A stretch of DNA of 63,181 nt. Origin: an uncultured Rikenellaceae bacterium (GTDB lineage: Bacteria > Bacteroidota > Bacteroidia > Bacteroidales > Rikenellaceae). The stretch is taken from contig CAJTLO010000005.1 of the NCBI GenBank assembly GCA_910577285.1, forward strand, positions 1 to 63,181, given 5' to 3'. The notes under the pieces were generated by a model. It was given only the letters and a program-made list of their open reading frames with translations. It searched no databases and was not told the origin of the DNA. The first letter of the stretch is position 1; each line of letters starts with the position of its first letter. Made by a program: the position numbers and the translations under genes. Below are positions 45,245 to 53,570 of the stretch, piece after piece.

Positions 45245-45811
45245 TTATTCCAGCCTTCCGTGATCGTTCCAATCTCCGTAGAGGATGCCTTGCCGCGTGT
45301 TTTGCAGGAACTTGTCCAGCCGGCTCCTGAACAGCGGGGGACATTGGTCCTTTAAGAACTGGATTCGGTCTATGCGGATTGTTTTGTAGAGTTCCGGCAG
45401 ACGGCAGAAGTTGTCCCACAGGAGCGGGTCGGCTTGCAGTTCCTTCAGAATGTCGGGGTCGATCGTAAAACCGTTCTCCGACATCTCCGGCAATACCGCC
45501 CTTCCCGCATCCGTCATCAGGCCGAGCCGCTCCAGACGTCGGCACCTCGCTTTGTTCAGTTCCGTCCAGTTGCCTTTGTTCTTTCGGGGCGATAGTCTTT
45601 GCAGGGTCGTGCCGTCGGGTGTTTTTTTGATCGTGCTGTCGATCCAGCCGAAACACAACGCCTCCTCGACGGCATCGAGATACCAGAATGTCGTGTCGTC
45701 TTTCGGTTTGCCGCGTTTTACCGCCACCCAGCATTCGGTTGCCGTCCGATGGTTCTGTTGCAGCCATTGGCGTAATTCCGCCCGCGACCGGACTTCTGAA
45801 AGATAGTTCAT
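45245..45811 (-). CDS. YdeI/OmpD-associated family protein
   Basis: 188 residues from the ATG at 45811. N-terminal part with LRQWLQQNHRTATECWVAVKR, EALCFGWIDSTIKK and RLSPRKNKGNWTELNKAR, typical of the YdeI/OmdA-like family; the C-terminal part holds a helical region rich in acidic and aromatic residues. Function in the family is poorly defined, sometimes linked to bacteriocin or antimicrobial resistance. Convergent with cas2. Likely a single-gene transcript. Confidence 0.8.
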   Translation of the reverse strand: MNYLSEVRSRAELRQWLQQNHRTATECWVAVKRGKPKDDTTFWYLDAVEEALCFGWIDSTIKKTPDGTTLQRLSPRKNKGNWTELNKARCRRLERLGLMTDAGRAVLPEMSENGFTIDPDILKELQADPLLWDNFCRLPELYKTIRIDRIQFLKDQCPPLFRSRLDKFLQNTRQGILYGDWNDHGRLE

Positions 45812-46070
45812 ATTCCGTTGGGAACATCCTTTCGGGGATGTCGGGTTAAAGATACTCAATTTTGTGAGGATCGTGTATGGACGGAATGCAAGACGACGGT
45901 AGCCGCAGGGGAAGCGTACGCATGGGGCGGAGGAAACGTGTCGGCCGTGGCGGATGTGCGTGCCGAAGCCGGTAGCCGGGATGCGAAAGGTGCCGGTCGT
46001 CGACCGGATTCGGGAGGTTGGATGCCGTAAGAAATCCGAAATGCGCTCCCTTTCGATCTTCGTAAATTAA

Positions 46071-46097
46071 TAAACCCGCTGAATTTCAGCGGGTTTA
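46071..46097 (-). terminator. Palindromic terminator after tRNA-Leu
   Basis: TAAACCCGCTGAA-T-TTCAGCGGGTTTA, a perfect 13-base inverted repeat with T-rich flanks on both sides; it lies 13 bases past the tRNA 3' end on the minus strand. Confidence 0.8.
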
Positions 46098-46109
46098 TTG
46101 CGTGTTTCG

Positions 46110-46191
46110 TACCCGGAGCCGGGATCGAACCGGCACGGATTGCTCCACTGGTGTTTGAGACCAGCGCGTCTACCGATTCCGCCATCCGGGC
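46110..46191 (-). tRNA. tRNA-Leu, anticodon CAA
   Basis: 82 nt without encoded CCA. Acceptor GCCCGGA pairs with TCCGGGT (first pair G-U); D-arm and T-arm GGTTCGATCC present; anticodon stem CTGGT/ACCAG with loop CTCAAAC, so anticodon CAA; long variable arm, as expected for leucine. Read by eye, no covariance model run. Confidence 0.93.
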
Positions 46192-46201
46192 GAAAGACGT
46201 G

Positions 46202-46231
46202 CAAATATAGCGATTAATCGATTATTTGCAA
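46202..46231 (-). promoter_or_regulatory. Promoter of tRNA-Leu
   Basis: On the minus strand, TTG (plus 46231-46229), 19 bases, TATATTTG (plus 46209-46202), about 10 bases before the tRNA 5' end. It lies between dxs stop and the tRNA. Confidence 0.75.
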
Positions 46232-46242
46232 AATCGGGCCTC

Positions 46243-48132
46243 TTATTGTTGTTTGTCTGCGGTCCGGCGGATGGCCGTCAGAATACCTTCGGTGTCGTAG
46301 CCGCAGAGGCGTTTCAGTTCGGCGATCGTGCCGTGGTGGATGAATTTGTCGGGGATGCCCAGGCGGATAATCTCCGAGCCATAGCCGTGGGAAGAGATGA
46401 ATTCCGCCACGGCGCTGCCCATGCCCCCCTCTACGGTGCCGTCCTCGACCGTGACGATGCGCCGGAACCTCTTTCCCACGTCGTGTAGCAGGGCGGTGTC
46501 GAGCGGTTTGGCGAAACGCATATTGACCACTTCCGTCGAAATACCCTCCTTTTCCGCCCGTGCGGCGGCTTGCAGGGCGTCGTTGACGACGGTGCCTATG
46601 GCCAGGACGACGGTATCCTCTCCCTTGCGGAGAGTTTCGCCCCGTCCCGTTTCCAGGCGGCGGAATGCGCCGCTCCAGTCGGCCCCTGTGCCGCGGCCGC
46701 GCGGATACCGGATGGCGAACGGTACGCCCGAAAGGAGCGCCGTGTACATCATGTCTCTGAGCTCGGCCTCGTTGGCCGGAGCGGCTACCGTGAGTCCCGG
46801 AAGGGTGCGCAGGAAAGCGAGGTCGAACGCACCGTGATGGGTGACGCCGTCTTCGCCCACCAGCCCTGCGCGGTCGAGGCAGAAGATGACCGGAAGTTGC
46901 TGGATGACCGCGTCGTGGATGATGTGGTCGTAGGCCCGCTGTATGAAGGAGGAGTAGATGTTGCAGAAGGGGACCATTCCTCCGGCCGCCAGTCCGGCCG
47001 AGAAGGTGACGGCATGGCCTTCGGCGATGCCGACGTCGAAGCACCGCTGCGGCATTTCGCGTTGCAGGATATCCATCGAGCTCCCTGTGAGCATGGCCGG
47101 TGTGACGCCCACCACCCGTTTGTCGAGACGGGCGAGTTCCAGCAGCGTATGGCCGAACACATCCTGATAGCGGGCGGGTTGGTCGGCGGTCGGGGAGGCG
47201 AGCAAGGTGCCCGTGGCGGGATCGAACTTGCCCGGAGCGTGCCATATCGGCGGATTCTTTTCGGCCGGTTCGTACCCTTTGCCCTTTTTCGTGACGACGT
47301 GGAGCAACTTCGGTCCCGGAATATTCCGCATGTCGCCCAGCACCCGCACGAGTGACTTCAGGTCGTGGCCGTCTATCGGACCGAAATACCGGAAGTTGAG
47401 ACTCTCGAAAAGGTTGCTCTGCTTGAGGATGCTCTGTTTGACCACTTCGCCGAAGTTCTGGATCGTCCGGCGCAGCCGGGGGACGCCCGACATGGCGTTC
47501 CACACGCGGTTTTTGAGCCGGTTGTAGCGTTTGGACGTGGTGATGCCCAGCAGGTACTCCTTCAGCGCTCCCACGTTGGGACTGATGGACATGTTGTTGT
47601 CGTTCAGGATGACGAGCATGTCGGCGTTGGAGGCGCCGGCATTGTTCAGCCCTTCGTAGGCGAGTCCTCCCGTCAGGGCGCCGTCGCCTATCACGGCCAC
47701 GACGTTGCGCCGGATGTCTTGCAGTTTGTTGGCCTGGGCCATGCCCAGCGCCGCCGATATGGAAACCGAGGCGTGACCGGCTCCGAAGGCGTCGTAGGGG
47801 CTCTCCTCCATGCGCGGAAAGCCGCTGATGCCTCCCAGTTTGCGGTTCGTGTGGAAGCACTCCCTGCGGCCGGTGAGGATCTTGTGGGCGTAGGCCTGGT
47901 GGCCGACATCCCAGACCACCTTGTCCTCCGGCGTATCGTAGACGTAATGGAGTGCGATGGCGAGTTCCACCGCTCCGAAACTCGATGCGAAGTGGCCGGG
48001 GTTCACGCTGAGTTCCGCGACCATGAAATCCCGTATCTCCGCGGCGAGCGTTTCCAGTTCGGGAACGGCGAGCCTGCGCAGGTCTTCCGGGGAGTCGATT
48101 TCGTCGAGATATTTGTAGCCCTTCTTTGCCAT
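46243..48132 (-). CDS. dxs: 1-deoxy-D-xylulose-5-phosphate synthase
   Basis: First enzyme of the MEP isoprenoid pathway: pyruvate plus glyceraldehyde 3-phosphate to DXP, thiamine-diphosphate dependent. 629 residues from the ATG at 48132 (MAKKGYKYLDEIDSPEDLRR); the longer frame to 48579 runs into pyrH. ThDP motif GDGALTGGLAYEGLNN then LNDNNMSIS; DRAGLVGEDGVTHHGAFD; and the transketolase C-domain with TVEDGTVEGGMGSAV. A TATCTTTG element (plus 48157-48164) lies about 25 bases upstream. Companion ispG at 14727-16319. Confidence 0.97.
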   Translation of the reverse strand: MAKKGYKYLDEIDSPEDLRRLAVPELETLAAEIRDFMVAELSVNPGHFASSFGAVELAIALHYVYDTPEDKVVWDVGHQAYAHKILTGRRECFHTNRKLGGISGFPRMEESPYDAFGAGHASVSISAALGMAQANKLQDIRRNVVAVIGDGALTGGLAYEGLNNAGASNADMLVILNDNNMSISPNVGALKEYLLGITTSKRYNRLKNRVWNAMSGVPRLRRTIQNFGEVVKQSILKQSNLFESLNFRYFGPIDGHDLKSLVRVLGDMRNIPGPKLLHVVTKKGKGYEPAEKNPPIWHAPGKFDPATGTLLASPTADQPARYQDVFGHTLLELARLDKRVVGVTPAMLTGSSMDILQREMPQRCFDVGIAEGHAVTFSAGLAAGGMVPFCNIYSSFIQRAYDHIIHDAVIQQLPVIFCLDRAGLVGEDGVTHHGAFDLAFLRTLPGLTVAAPANEAELRDMMYTALLSGVPFAIRYPRGRGTGADWSGAFRRLETGRGETLRKGEDTVVLAIGTVVNDALQAAARAEKEGISTEVVNMRFAKPLDTALLHDVGKRFRRIVTVEDGTVEGGMGSAVAEFISSHGYGSEIIRLGIPDKFIHHGTIAELKRLCGYDTEGILTAIRRTADKQQ

Positions 48133-48235
48133 GGGAGGAGTGTACCTATCGAGGGACAAAGATACCCAATTATAACTACTTTCTGAAAAAAATCGTATCT
48201 TCGTGTCGTATAACGTCAAGAGAAGATTATCCGGT

Positions 48236-48943
48236 ATGAAATATAAAAGGATATTGCTGAAACTTAGCGGGGAATCGCTTGCGGGCAGCGAGGGACACGG
48301 CCTTTCGGCCGAGGTGCTTCGTTCGTATGCCTCGCAGATCAGGGAGATTGCCGAGTCCGGTGTGGAGGTCGGCATCGTCATAGGGGGCGGAAACATATTC
48401 CGCGGTTTGCAGGGGGCCGGCAAAGGCTTCGACCGTGTGAAGGGCGACCAGATGGGAATGCTCGCCACGGTGATCAATTCGCTCGCGCTGGAGTCGGCGT
48501 TGCGGGCGGAAGGGGTGCAGGCGAAAGTGCTGACTTCCTTCCGTATGGAACCCGTAGGCGAATACTTTTCCAAGGACAAGGCCGTGGATTACCTGAATCG
48601 GGGCTATGTGGTGATTATCGGCGGCGGGACCTCCAATCCCTACTTCACCACCGACAGCGCCGCCGCGCTCCGCGGAATAGAGATCGAGGCCGACGTGTTG
48701 CTGAAAGGGACGCGGGTGGACGGCATTTATGATGCCGACCCGGAGAAAAACCCCAAGGCCCGGAAGTTTGACGAGATCACGTTCGGGGAGGTGTATGCCC
48801 GCGGACTGCGGATCATGGACCTCACGGCGTTCACGCTGTGCCGGGAAAACGGCCTGCCGATGATCGTCTTCGACATGGATATGCCCGGCAATCTGCGGAA
48901 AGTCGTCCGCGGCGAGGCGATCGGGACGCTGGTGAAGGAGTAG
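48236..48943 (+). CDS. pyrH: UMP kinase
   Basis: Hexameric cytoplasmic kinase that phosphorylates UMP to UDP. 235 residues from the ATG at 48236 (MKYKRILLKLSGESLAG). Motifs: GIVIGGGNIFRG, DQMGMLATVINSLAL, VIIGGGTSNPYFTTDSAAALR and KGTRVDGIYDADP. First gene of a run with tlpA-like and frr; the pyrH/frr linkage is widely conserved. Confidence 0.97.
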   Translation: MKYKRILLKLSGESLAGSEGHGLSAEVLRSYASQIREIAESGVEVGIVIGGGNIFRGLQGAGKGFDRVKGDQMGMLATVINSLALESALRAEGVQAKVLTSFRMEPVGEYFSKDKAVDYLNRGYVVIIGGGTSNPYFTTDSAAALRGIEIEADVLLKGTRVDGIYDADPEKNPKARKFDEITFGEVYARGLRIMDLTAFTLCRENGLPMIVFDMDMPGNLRKVVRGEAIGTLVKE

Positions 48944-49005
48944 GTCGCAGGGCCAGGGAAAAGAGTGGCGGAGTTTTCCGGACAGAGAATAATTTTACGA
49001 GAATC

Positions 49006-49521
49006 ATGAAAAGGATATTGACAGTGCTTTTCGCCGTGTTGCTTGGCGGCGGGTGCGCGTTTGCGCAGCAGGATGTGGAGCGTACGACCCTCCTGAAAAA
49101 GGGCATGGAGGTGCCCGAATTTTCCGTGCGGTTGCTCGACGGGACGACGGTGAATTCCGCCGATTTGAAGGGCAGGGTGGTGTTGGTGAATTTCTGGGCC
49201 ACGTGGTGTCCTCCCTGCCGGGCTGAGTTCGCACGGTTGCAGAAGGATATCGTGGAGCGTTTCCAGGGGCAGGATTTCGTGCTGCTTCCGGTGTCGATAG
49301 ATGAGGAGGAGGATACCGTTCGGGCATTCCTGGAGAAAAAAGGCTACGCCTTTCCCGTGGCGGTCGACAGCGGCAAGAAGCTCTACGGGATGTTCGCCGA
49401 GAAGTATGTCCCGCGCAACTTCGTTATCGGCAAGGACGGGAAGGTCGCCTTTTACGGGGCCGGCTACACGCCCGAGGAGTTCGACGAGATGGTCGGGGGC
49501 ATCGCGGCTCTGCTGAAATAG
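49006..49521 (+). CDS. TlpA-like thiol-disulfide oxidoreductase
   Basis: 171 residues from the ATG at 49006. Export signal MKRILTVLFAVLLGGGCAFA; Cys17 in LGGGC could make it a lipoprotein. Thioredoxin fold with active-site WCPPC (Cys68, Cys71), VVLVNFWATWC and the cis-proline loop YVPRNFVIGKDG. It reduces or isomerises disulfides in the periplasm. It sits between pyrH and frr, an unusual place for a redox protein, with 62 and 33 base gaps. Confidence 0.88.
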   Translation: MKRILTVLFAVLLGGGCAFAQQDVERTTLLKKGMEVPEFSVRLLDGTTVNSADLKGRVVLVNFWATWCPPCRAEFARLQKDIVERFQGQDFVLLPVSIDEEEDTVRAFLEKKGYAFPVAVDSGKKLYGMFAEKYVPRNFVIGKDGKVAFYGAGYTPEEFDEMVGGIAALLK

Positions 49522-49554
49522 GATTTTTTTGATTTGCTACAAATTTAAATAGTT

Positions 49555-50118
49555 ATGACTGAAGAAGCAACCTTGATATTGGACATTGCCGGCGAGAAGA
49601 TGACCCGGGCGGTCGAGCATCTTGTCGAAGCGCTGCTGGGAATAAGGGCGGGCAAGGCCAGCCCCAACGCGTTGAAAGGGGTCATGGTGGACTACTACGG
49701 TTCGCAGACGCCCGTTTCGCAGGTGGCGAGCGTTACCGTGCCCGATGCCAAAACGATACTGATCCAGCCCTGGGAGAAGGGAATGATTCCCGTCATAGAG
49801 AAAGCGATTCTCGTGTCGAACATCGGCCTTACTCCCTCCAACAACGGCGAACACATCCGCCTTTCCATTCCGGCCCTCACGGAGGATCGCCGCAAGGAGT
49901 TGGTCAAACAGGTGAAGGGCGAGGGGGAAACGGCCCGCGTCAGTGTCCGCAATGCCCGCCGCGAAGCGGTCGAGGCTTTCAAGGCGGCTCAGAAGAACGG
50001 CATGCCCGAAGATATGGCGAAGGACGGCGAGGCGGAGGCTCAGAAGCTCACCGACCGTTTCAGCAAGCAGATCGACGAGGCGCTTGCCGAGAAGGAGAAA
50101 GAGATCATGACCGTGTAA
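49555..50118 (+). CDS. frr: Ribosome recycling factor
   Basis: 187 residues, the usual size. It splits post-termination ribosomes with EF-G. Recognised by IRAGKASPNALKGVMVDYYG, VTVPDAKTILIQPWEK, GLTPSNNGEHIRLSIPALTEDRRKELVKQ (quoted in parts) and the C-terminal helix. It works after peptide release by factors such as RF2, encoded at 56970. The start ATG is preceded by an AT-rich leader and followed at the end by a strong terminator. Confidence 0.97.
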   Translation: MTEEATLILDIAGEKMTRAVEHLVEALLGIRAGKASPNALKGVMVDYYGSQTPVSQVASVTVPDAKTILIQPWEKGMIPVIEKAILVSNIGLTPSNNGEHIRLSIPALTEDRRKELVKQVKGEGETARVSVRNARREAVEAFKAAQKNGMPEDMAKDGEAEAQKLTDRFSKQIDEALAEKEKEIMTV

Positions 50119-50143
50119 CTTCCCGCAGGCGAACAGGACAGAG

Positions 50144-50175
50144 GCGCCGGTACGGACTCCGTACCGGCGCTTTCG
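50144..50175 (+). terminator. Rho-independent terminator
   Basis: GCGCCGGTACGG (50144-50155) pairs with CCGTACCGGCGC (50159-50170), followed by TTTCGTGTTCTT. Confidence 0.85.
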
Positions 50176-50242
50176 TGTTCTTATCGGTCGACGAGGGGAG
50201 GGAGGCAGGTGTGGCGGTGGGTGGTGGTTGTCGGTGACCGGA

Positions 50243-50851
50243 TCAGTCGCACGGAGGGAAGGAGAGGGGGACGTCCTCTACTTTGATCCGGTATTTGGCG
50301 AGCAGTCCCGGCAGGGATGCCAGCGAGAAGTGCGCACCGTTGAGCCGGTTGGTCTCGGGATCGATCGTGAATCCGTACGAGGATAGGAAATCCGTATTCG
50401 TCAGGTCGTTGCCGCTAAAGGTCGCTCCGGATAGGTCGCATCGGTCGAACGAGGCATTTTTTAGTGCGCAATGGTCGAAAACGGTATCCTTCATGCGGCA
50501 TCGGCTGAAAAGGGTACCGACGGCGGGGAGGTTCTGAAAAAGTGCGTTGTCCAGAATACATGCCGTGAAGGAGGCCGAGAATCTTCGGTGGCCGCCGGTA
50601 CGTTCTCCGAACGAAGCACCCGACATTCTGCATCCGGAGAATGTCGCGCCGTCCGTGACGGTACCCGCGAAAGAGGCGAGGCTGAAGTCGCATTCGGTGA
50701 AGAGGCAGTCGAGCAGCGTCGTTCCGGAGAGCTGCGATTGCGTGAAGATGCTGCCTCTGAAGGTGCAGCGGTCGAATACGGTTCCTTCCCCTACAAGTTC
50801 CGTCGTATCCGTTTTCCCGAAGGTCTCTTCGGTGAAGATGCGCTTTTCCAT
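50243..50851 (-). CDS. Pentapeptide-repeat protein
   Basis: 202 residues from the ATG at 50851. Tandem A(D/N)LxF-like pentapeptides run from about 25 to 180 (FDRCT, FRGSI, CDFSL, ASFDR, CDLSG, ATFSG, NDLTN, TDF), predicting a right-handed quadrilateral beta helix as in Qnr and MfpA. The Qnr class mimics DNA and protects gyrase; whether this one does is not shown. It is the last gene of the exporter operon, starting 8 bases after the tolC-like stop. Confidence 0.85.
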   Translation of the reverse strand: MEKRIFTEETFGKTDTTELVGEGTVFDRCTFRGSIFTQSQLSGTTLLDCLFTECDFSLASFAGTVTDGATFSGCRMSGASFGERTGGHRRFSASFTACILDNALFQNLPAVGTLFSRCRMKDTVFDHCALKNASFDRCDLSGATFSGNDLTNTDFLSSYGFTIDPETNRLNGAHFSLASLPGLLAKYRIKVEDVPLSFPPCD

Positions 50852-50859
50852 AGGGCCTT

Positions 50860-52308
50860 TCAGAGCGTGATGGGGATTCCCCGGTAGAAATCGAGGATTT
50901 TGGTTTTGAAAAGGTAGCTGTAGCGGCTCCGGGCGAGCTGCGACCGGGCGTTCGCCAGGTTGTAGAGCGCGATGCTGTAGTCCACCGGCGAGGCGGCTCC
51001 GAGGGTGTATTTCTCCTCCAGCATTCGGAACGACTCCTCGGTGGTGGCCACGTTGCGGAGCGCTGCTTCGTACTGCCGATAGGCTCCCGTTGCGTCGATG
51101 AAGGCCTGCCGGATCTCCTTGTCGAGGTTTTTCTGCATCACCCGGTAGTCGTATTCGGCCCGTCGGCGGGCGATGCGGTAGCTCTTCACATTGTTGCGGG
51201 CCGAGAGGGAGTTGAAGATGGGGATGTTGAGGCTGAGCGATATGTGGTAGCTGGCATTGTCGCGCATCTGGTCCCGGAAGGGGTATTGCACGTAGGTGGC
51301 CGGGTCGTTGAGGTTCGGTTTCCGTCGGCCGTCGGAGAACGAGGAACCGTAACCTGCCGAGAGGCTGAGTGTGGGGTAGAGACTCGACCGGGCGATGCGG
51401 ATGTCGCGGTCGGCCATTTCGAGGGCCACTGCGGCCGCCTTGACCTGGGGAAGTGCCTGTGCCGTTTCGGAAATCTCGTCCGGGTCGGCGGCGATTCCCT
51501 CCGGCGAGAGGGGACGCGGCTCCGGAACGACGATGCGGAACGTTTCGTGGTCGTCGATTTCCAGCAGTTGGCAGAGGGTGAAGTAGGCGAGCGTCCGGTT
51601 GTTGACGGCTTCGATGTCTTGGAATTGCGCTTCGGCCAGCTCGGCCTGCAACTGAAGCAGGTCGCCCGTGGTCTTGCGTCCCGACGCCACCAGCATCTCC
51701 GTCTGCCGAACCTGGAGCGCGAGCGTCTGCGTGCGCCGGTCGGCGATCGTGACCTGCTCTTCGGCGAACAGCACCTCGAGGTAGGCGGCGGTGATGGTGA
51801 GCGCGAGGTCGTTGCGGGTCTTCTCCACCAGCAGCAGCGTCTCCTGCAGGTGCAGGTCCGATTTCTTGAGCCGGTGGTATTTGCGCATGCCGGCGAAGAG
51901 TTCCGTGCCGACCGAGAGCGACGCGCTGAAGTTGGTGTTGGTGGCGTTTTCGCGGAACTCGTAGGTTGTCGGGTCGAGGACGCGCCCGAAGGAGGTGCCC
52001 GAACCGGCCGAGGCCCCTACGGAGGGGATGTAGTCGAGACGAGACTGCCGGCGGGCTAGTTGTGCATCTTCGATGGAGAGCTCCTGACGCCGGAGTTCGA
52101 TGTTGTTCTCCCGGGCATATCGGATGCACTCCTGCAAGGTCCAGGGGGCTTGCATCGCGGCGGGTTCTGTCGGAGCCGCTTCCGGCCTGGCGGCAGGTGT
52201 CGTTTCGGGCAGCGGGGAGGAAGGAGGGACCGATTGTCCGTCGGCCTCTGCGGAGGCGAAGAGCGCGGTCAGGGCGAACAGGACGGTGACGATCGTTTTG
52301 CGTTTCAT
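50860..52308 (-). CDS. TolC-family outer membrane efflux protein
   Basis: 482 residues from the ATG at 52308. Signal peptide (MKRKTIVTVLFALTALFASA), a proline-rich linker, then two OEP repeats with LQECIRYARENNIELRRQEL, PSVGASAGSGTSFG, LFAGMRKYHRLKKSD, QLQAELAEAQFQ and a YTLGAASPVDYSIALYNLANARSQ end. It forms the trimeric outer-membrane channel of the exporter encoded by the same operon. Confidence 0.92.
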   Translation of the reverse strand: MKRKTIVTVLFALTALFASAEADGQSVPPSSPLPETTPAARPEAAPTEPAAMQAPWTLQECIRYARENNIELRRQELSIEDAQLARRQSRLDYIPSVGASAGSGTSFGRVLDPTTYEFRENATNTNFSASLSVGTELFAGMRKYHRLKKSDLHLQETLLLVEKTRNDLALTITAAYLEVLFAEEQVTIADRRTQTLALQVRQTEMLVASGRKTTGDLLQLQAELAEAQFQDIEAVNNRTLAYFTLCQLLEIDDHETFRIVVPEPRPLSPEGIAADPDEISETAQALPQVKAAAVALEMADRDIRIARSSLYPTLSLSAGYGSSFSDGRRKPNLNDPATYVQYPFRDQMRDNASYHISLSLNIPIFNSLSARNNVKSYRIARRRAEYDYRVMQKNLDKEIRQAFIDATGAYRQYEAALRNVATTEESFRMLEEKYTLGAASPVDYSIALYNLANARSQLARSRYSYLFKTKILDFYRGIPITL

Positions 52309-52337
52309 GGTAGTAGGGGTTTTACGTTGCATGCGGG

Positions 52338-53450
52338 CTATCTCTTGGTTTTCGGCATCGCCGGGCCGCGCAGGCGGTCGCTTTCGGAGAGCCCTTCCAG
52401 GATCTCCATGTTCATGCCGTCGGAGAGGCCCGTGGCGACCTCGTGCCTCTCGAAGGTCTGTTCCTCGGCCTCCTCGGGGCTCGTGAGGAGGTAGACGTAG
52501 GTTTTTCCGCCTTCGAACTCGAGGACGCTTTCCGGTACCGTCAGTACGTTTTCGCGGTTCTCGATCATGACGCTCGCATTGGCACTGTATCCTGAGCGGA
52601 CGAAAATGTCGGCGTCCGGCTCCACGGCGGCTTTCACCTCGAACATGATGACGTTGTTGTCCGTGGTGGCTTTCGGGGAGATATACTCCAGTCGGGCGTT
52701 CAGCCGCGCATGCTGTACGGCACCGATGGAGAGCGTGACGGGCATGCCTTCGTGGAGTTTGCCCACGTCGGTTTCGTCGACCTTGCCGCGGAAAATCATG
52801 TCGGTCATATCGGCCACCACCGCGATGGTGGTTCCGTCGTTGAAGGTGTTGGACTGGATAACCGAGTTGCCGACCTTCACGGGGATGTCCAGGATCATGC
52901 CGTCGATGGTGGAACGTATCTGGGTGTTGCTTATCGCGGCGTTGCGGCTGACGATACCGTCGCGGACGATTTCGAGGTTGTCGCGGGCGCTCTGCAAGCT
53001 CTCCTCGGCGATCCGGAGCTGTGTCTCCGTCTTCTCGAACTCGTCGAGGGTGAGGACGTTCCGGCGATAGAGCCGTTCAGTACGTTCATACTCCCTTTTG
53101 ATTTGGGCGAGGTTGATCTCCGCCTGTTTGACCTGCGATTCCGCGCTGTTGAGGGAGCTCATCTCGGGGATCACCTTGACCGTGGCGATCACGTCGCCCT
53201 GCCGCACCATCTCTCCCGCCTCTTTGTGGAGGGCGGAGACGATGCCCGATATCTGCGGCTTGATGAGGACTTCGTCGCGCGGTTCCACCTGGCCGGTGGC
53301 CACGACATATTGCGAGATGGTGTCGCGCACGGGCGTCACGATCGTGTAGACGGTCTTGACCGGTCGCGTTTTGTTCCAAAGGAATACGAACGTCCCGATG
53401 AAGAGTCCCGCGAGCAGGACGATGAGCAGGATTCTAAAGACTTTTTTCAT
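52338..53450 (-). CDS. Periplasmic adaptor (HlyD/MacA-like membrane fusion protein)
   Basis: 370 residues. One N-terminal membrane helix (about 7-26); biotinyl-lipoyl halves VATGQVEPRDEVLIKPQISG and SRNAAISNTQIRSTIDGMI around a coiled-coil hairpin (about 100-165); beta-barrel and membrane-proximal domains follow. It links the MacB-like permeases to the TolC-like channel. The upstream permease ends 120 bases before it, the largest gap in the operon, with no terminator. Confidence 0.92.
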   Translation of the reverse strand: MKKVFRILLIVLLAGLFIGTFVFLWNKTRPVKTVYTIVTPVRDTISQYVVATGQVEPRDEVLIKPQISGIVSALHKEAGEMVRQGDVIATVKVIPEMSSLNSAESQVKQAEINLAQIKREYERTERLYRRNVLTLDEFEKTETQLRIAEESLQSARDNLEIVRDGIVSRNAAISNTQIRSTIDGMILDIPVKVGNSVIQSNTFNDGTTIAVVADMTDMIFRGKVDETDVGKLHEGMPVTLSIGAVQHARLNARLEYISPKATTDNNVIMFEVKAAVEPDADIFVRSGYSANASVMIENRENVLTVPESVLEFEGGKTYVYLLTSPEEAEEQTFERHEVATGLSDGMNMEILEGLSESDRLRGPAMPKTKR

Positions 53451-53570
53451 AACTGCTATGTTTTGATTCTCATTTCGTATCCGTAGGCGGTCTCCTTTCT
53501 GCGCTCTCTTTCCGGAGCGGGTTGCGTCGTCGTTCCCGGGGCGGAGAGGAGTGTCTCGCCGGCGCGGGCG

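Noticed and set aside
48133..48579. N-terminal extension of Dxs
   Set aside because: It runs through the promoter and into pyrH on the other strand; Dxs has its usual length from 48132.
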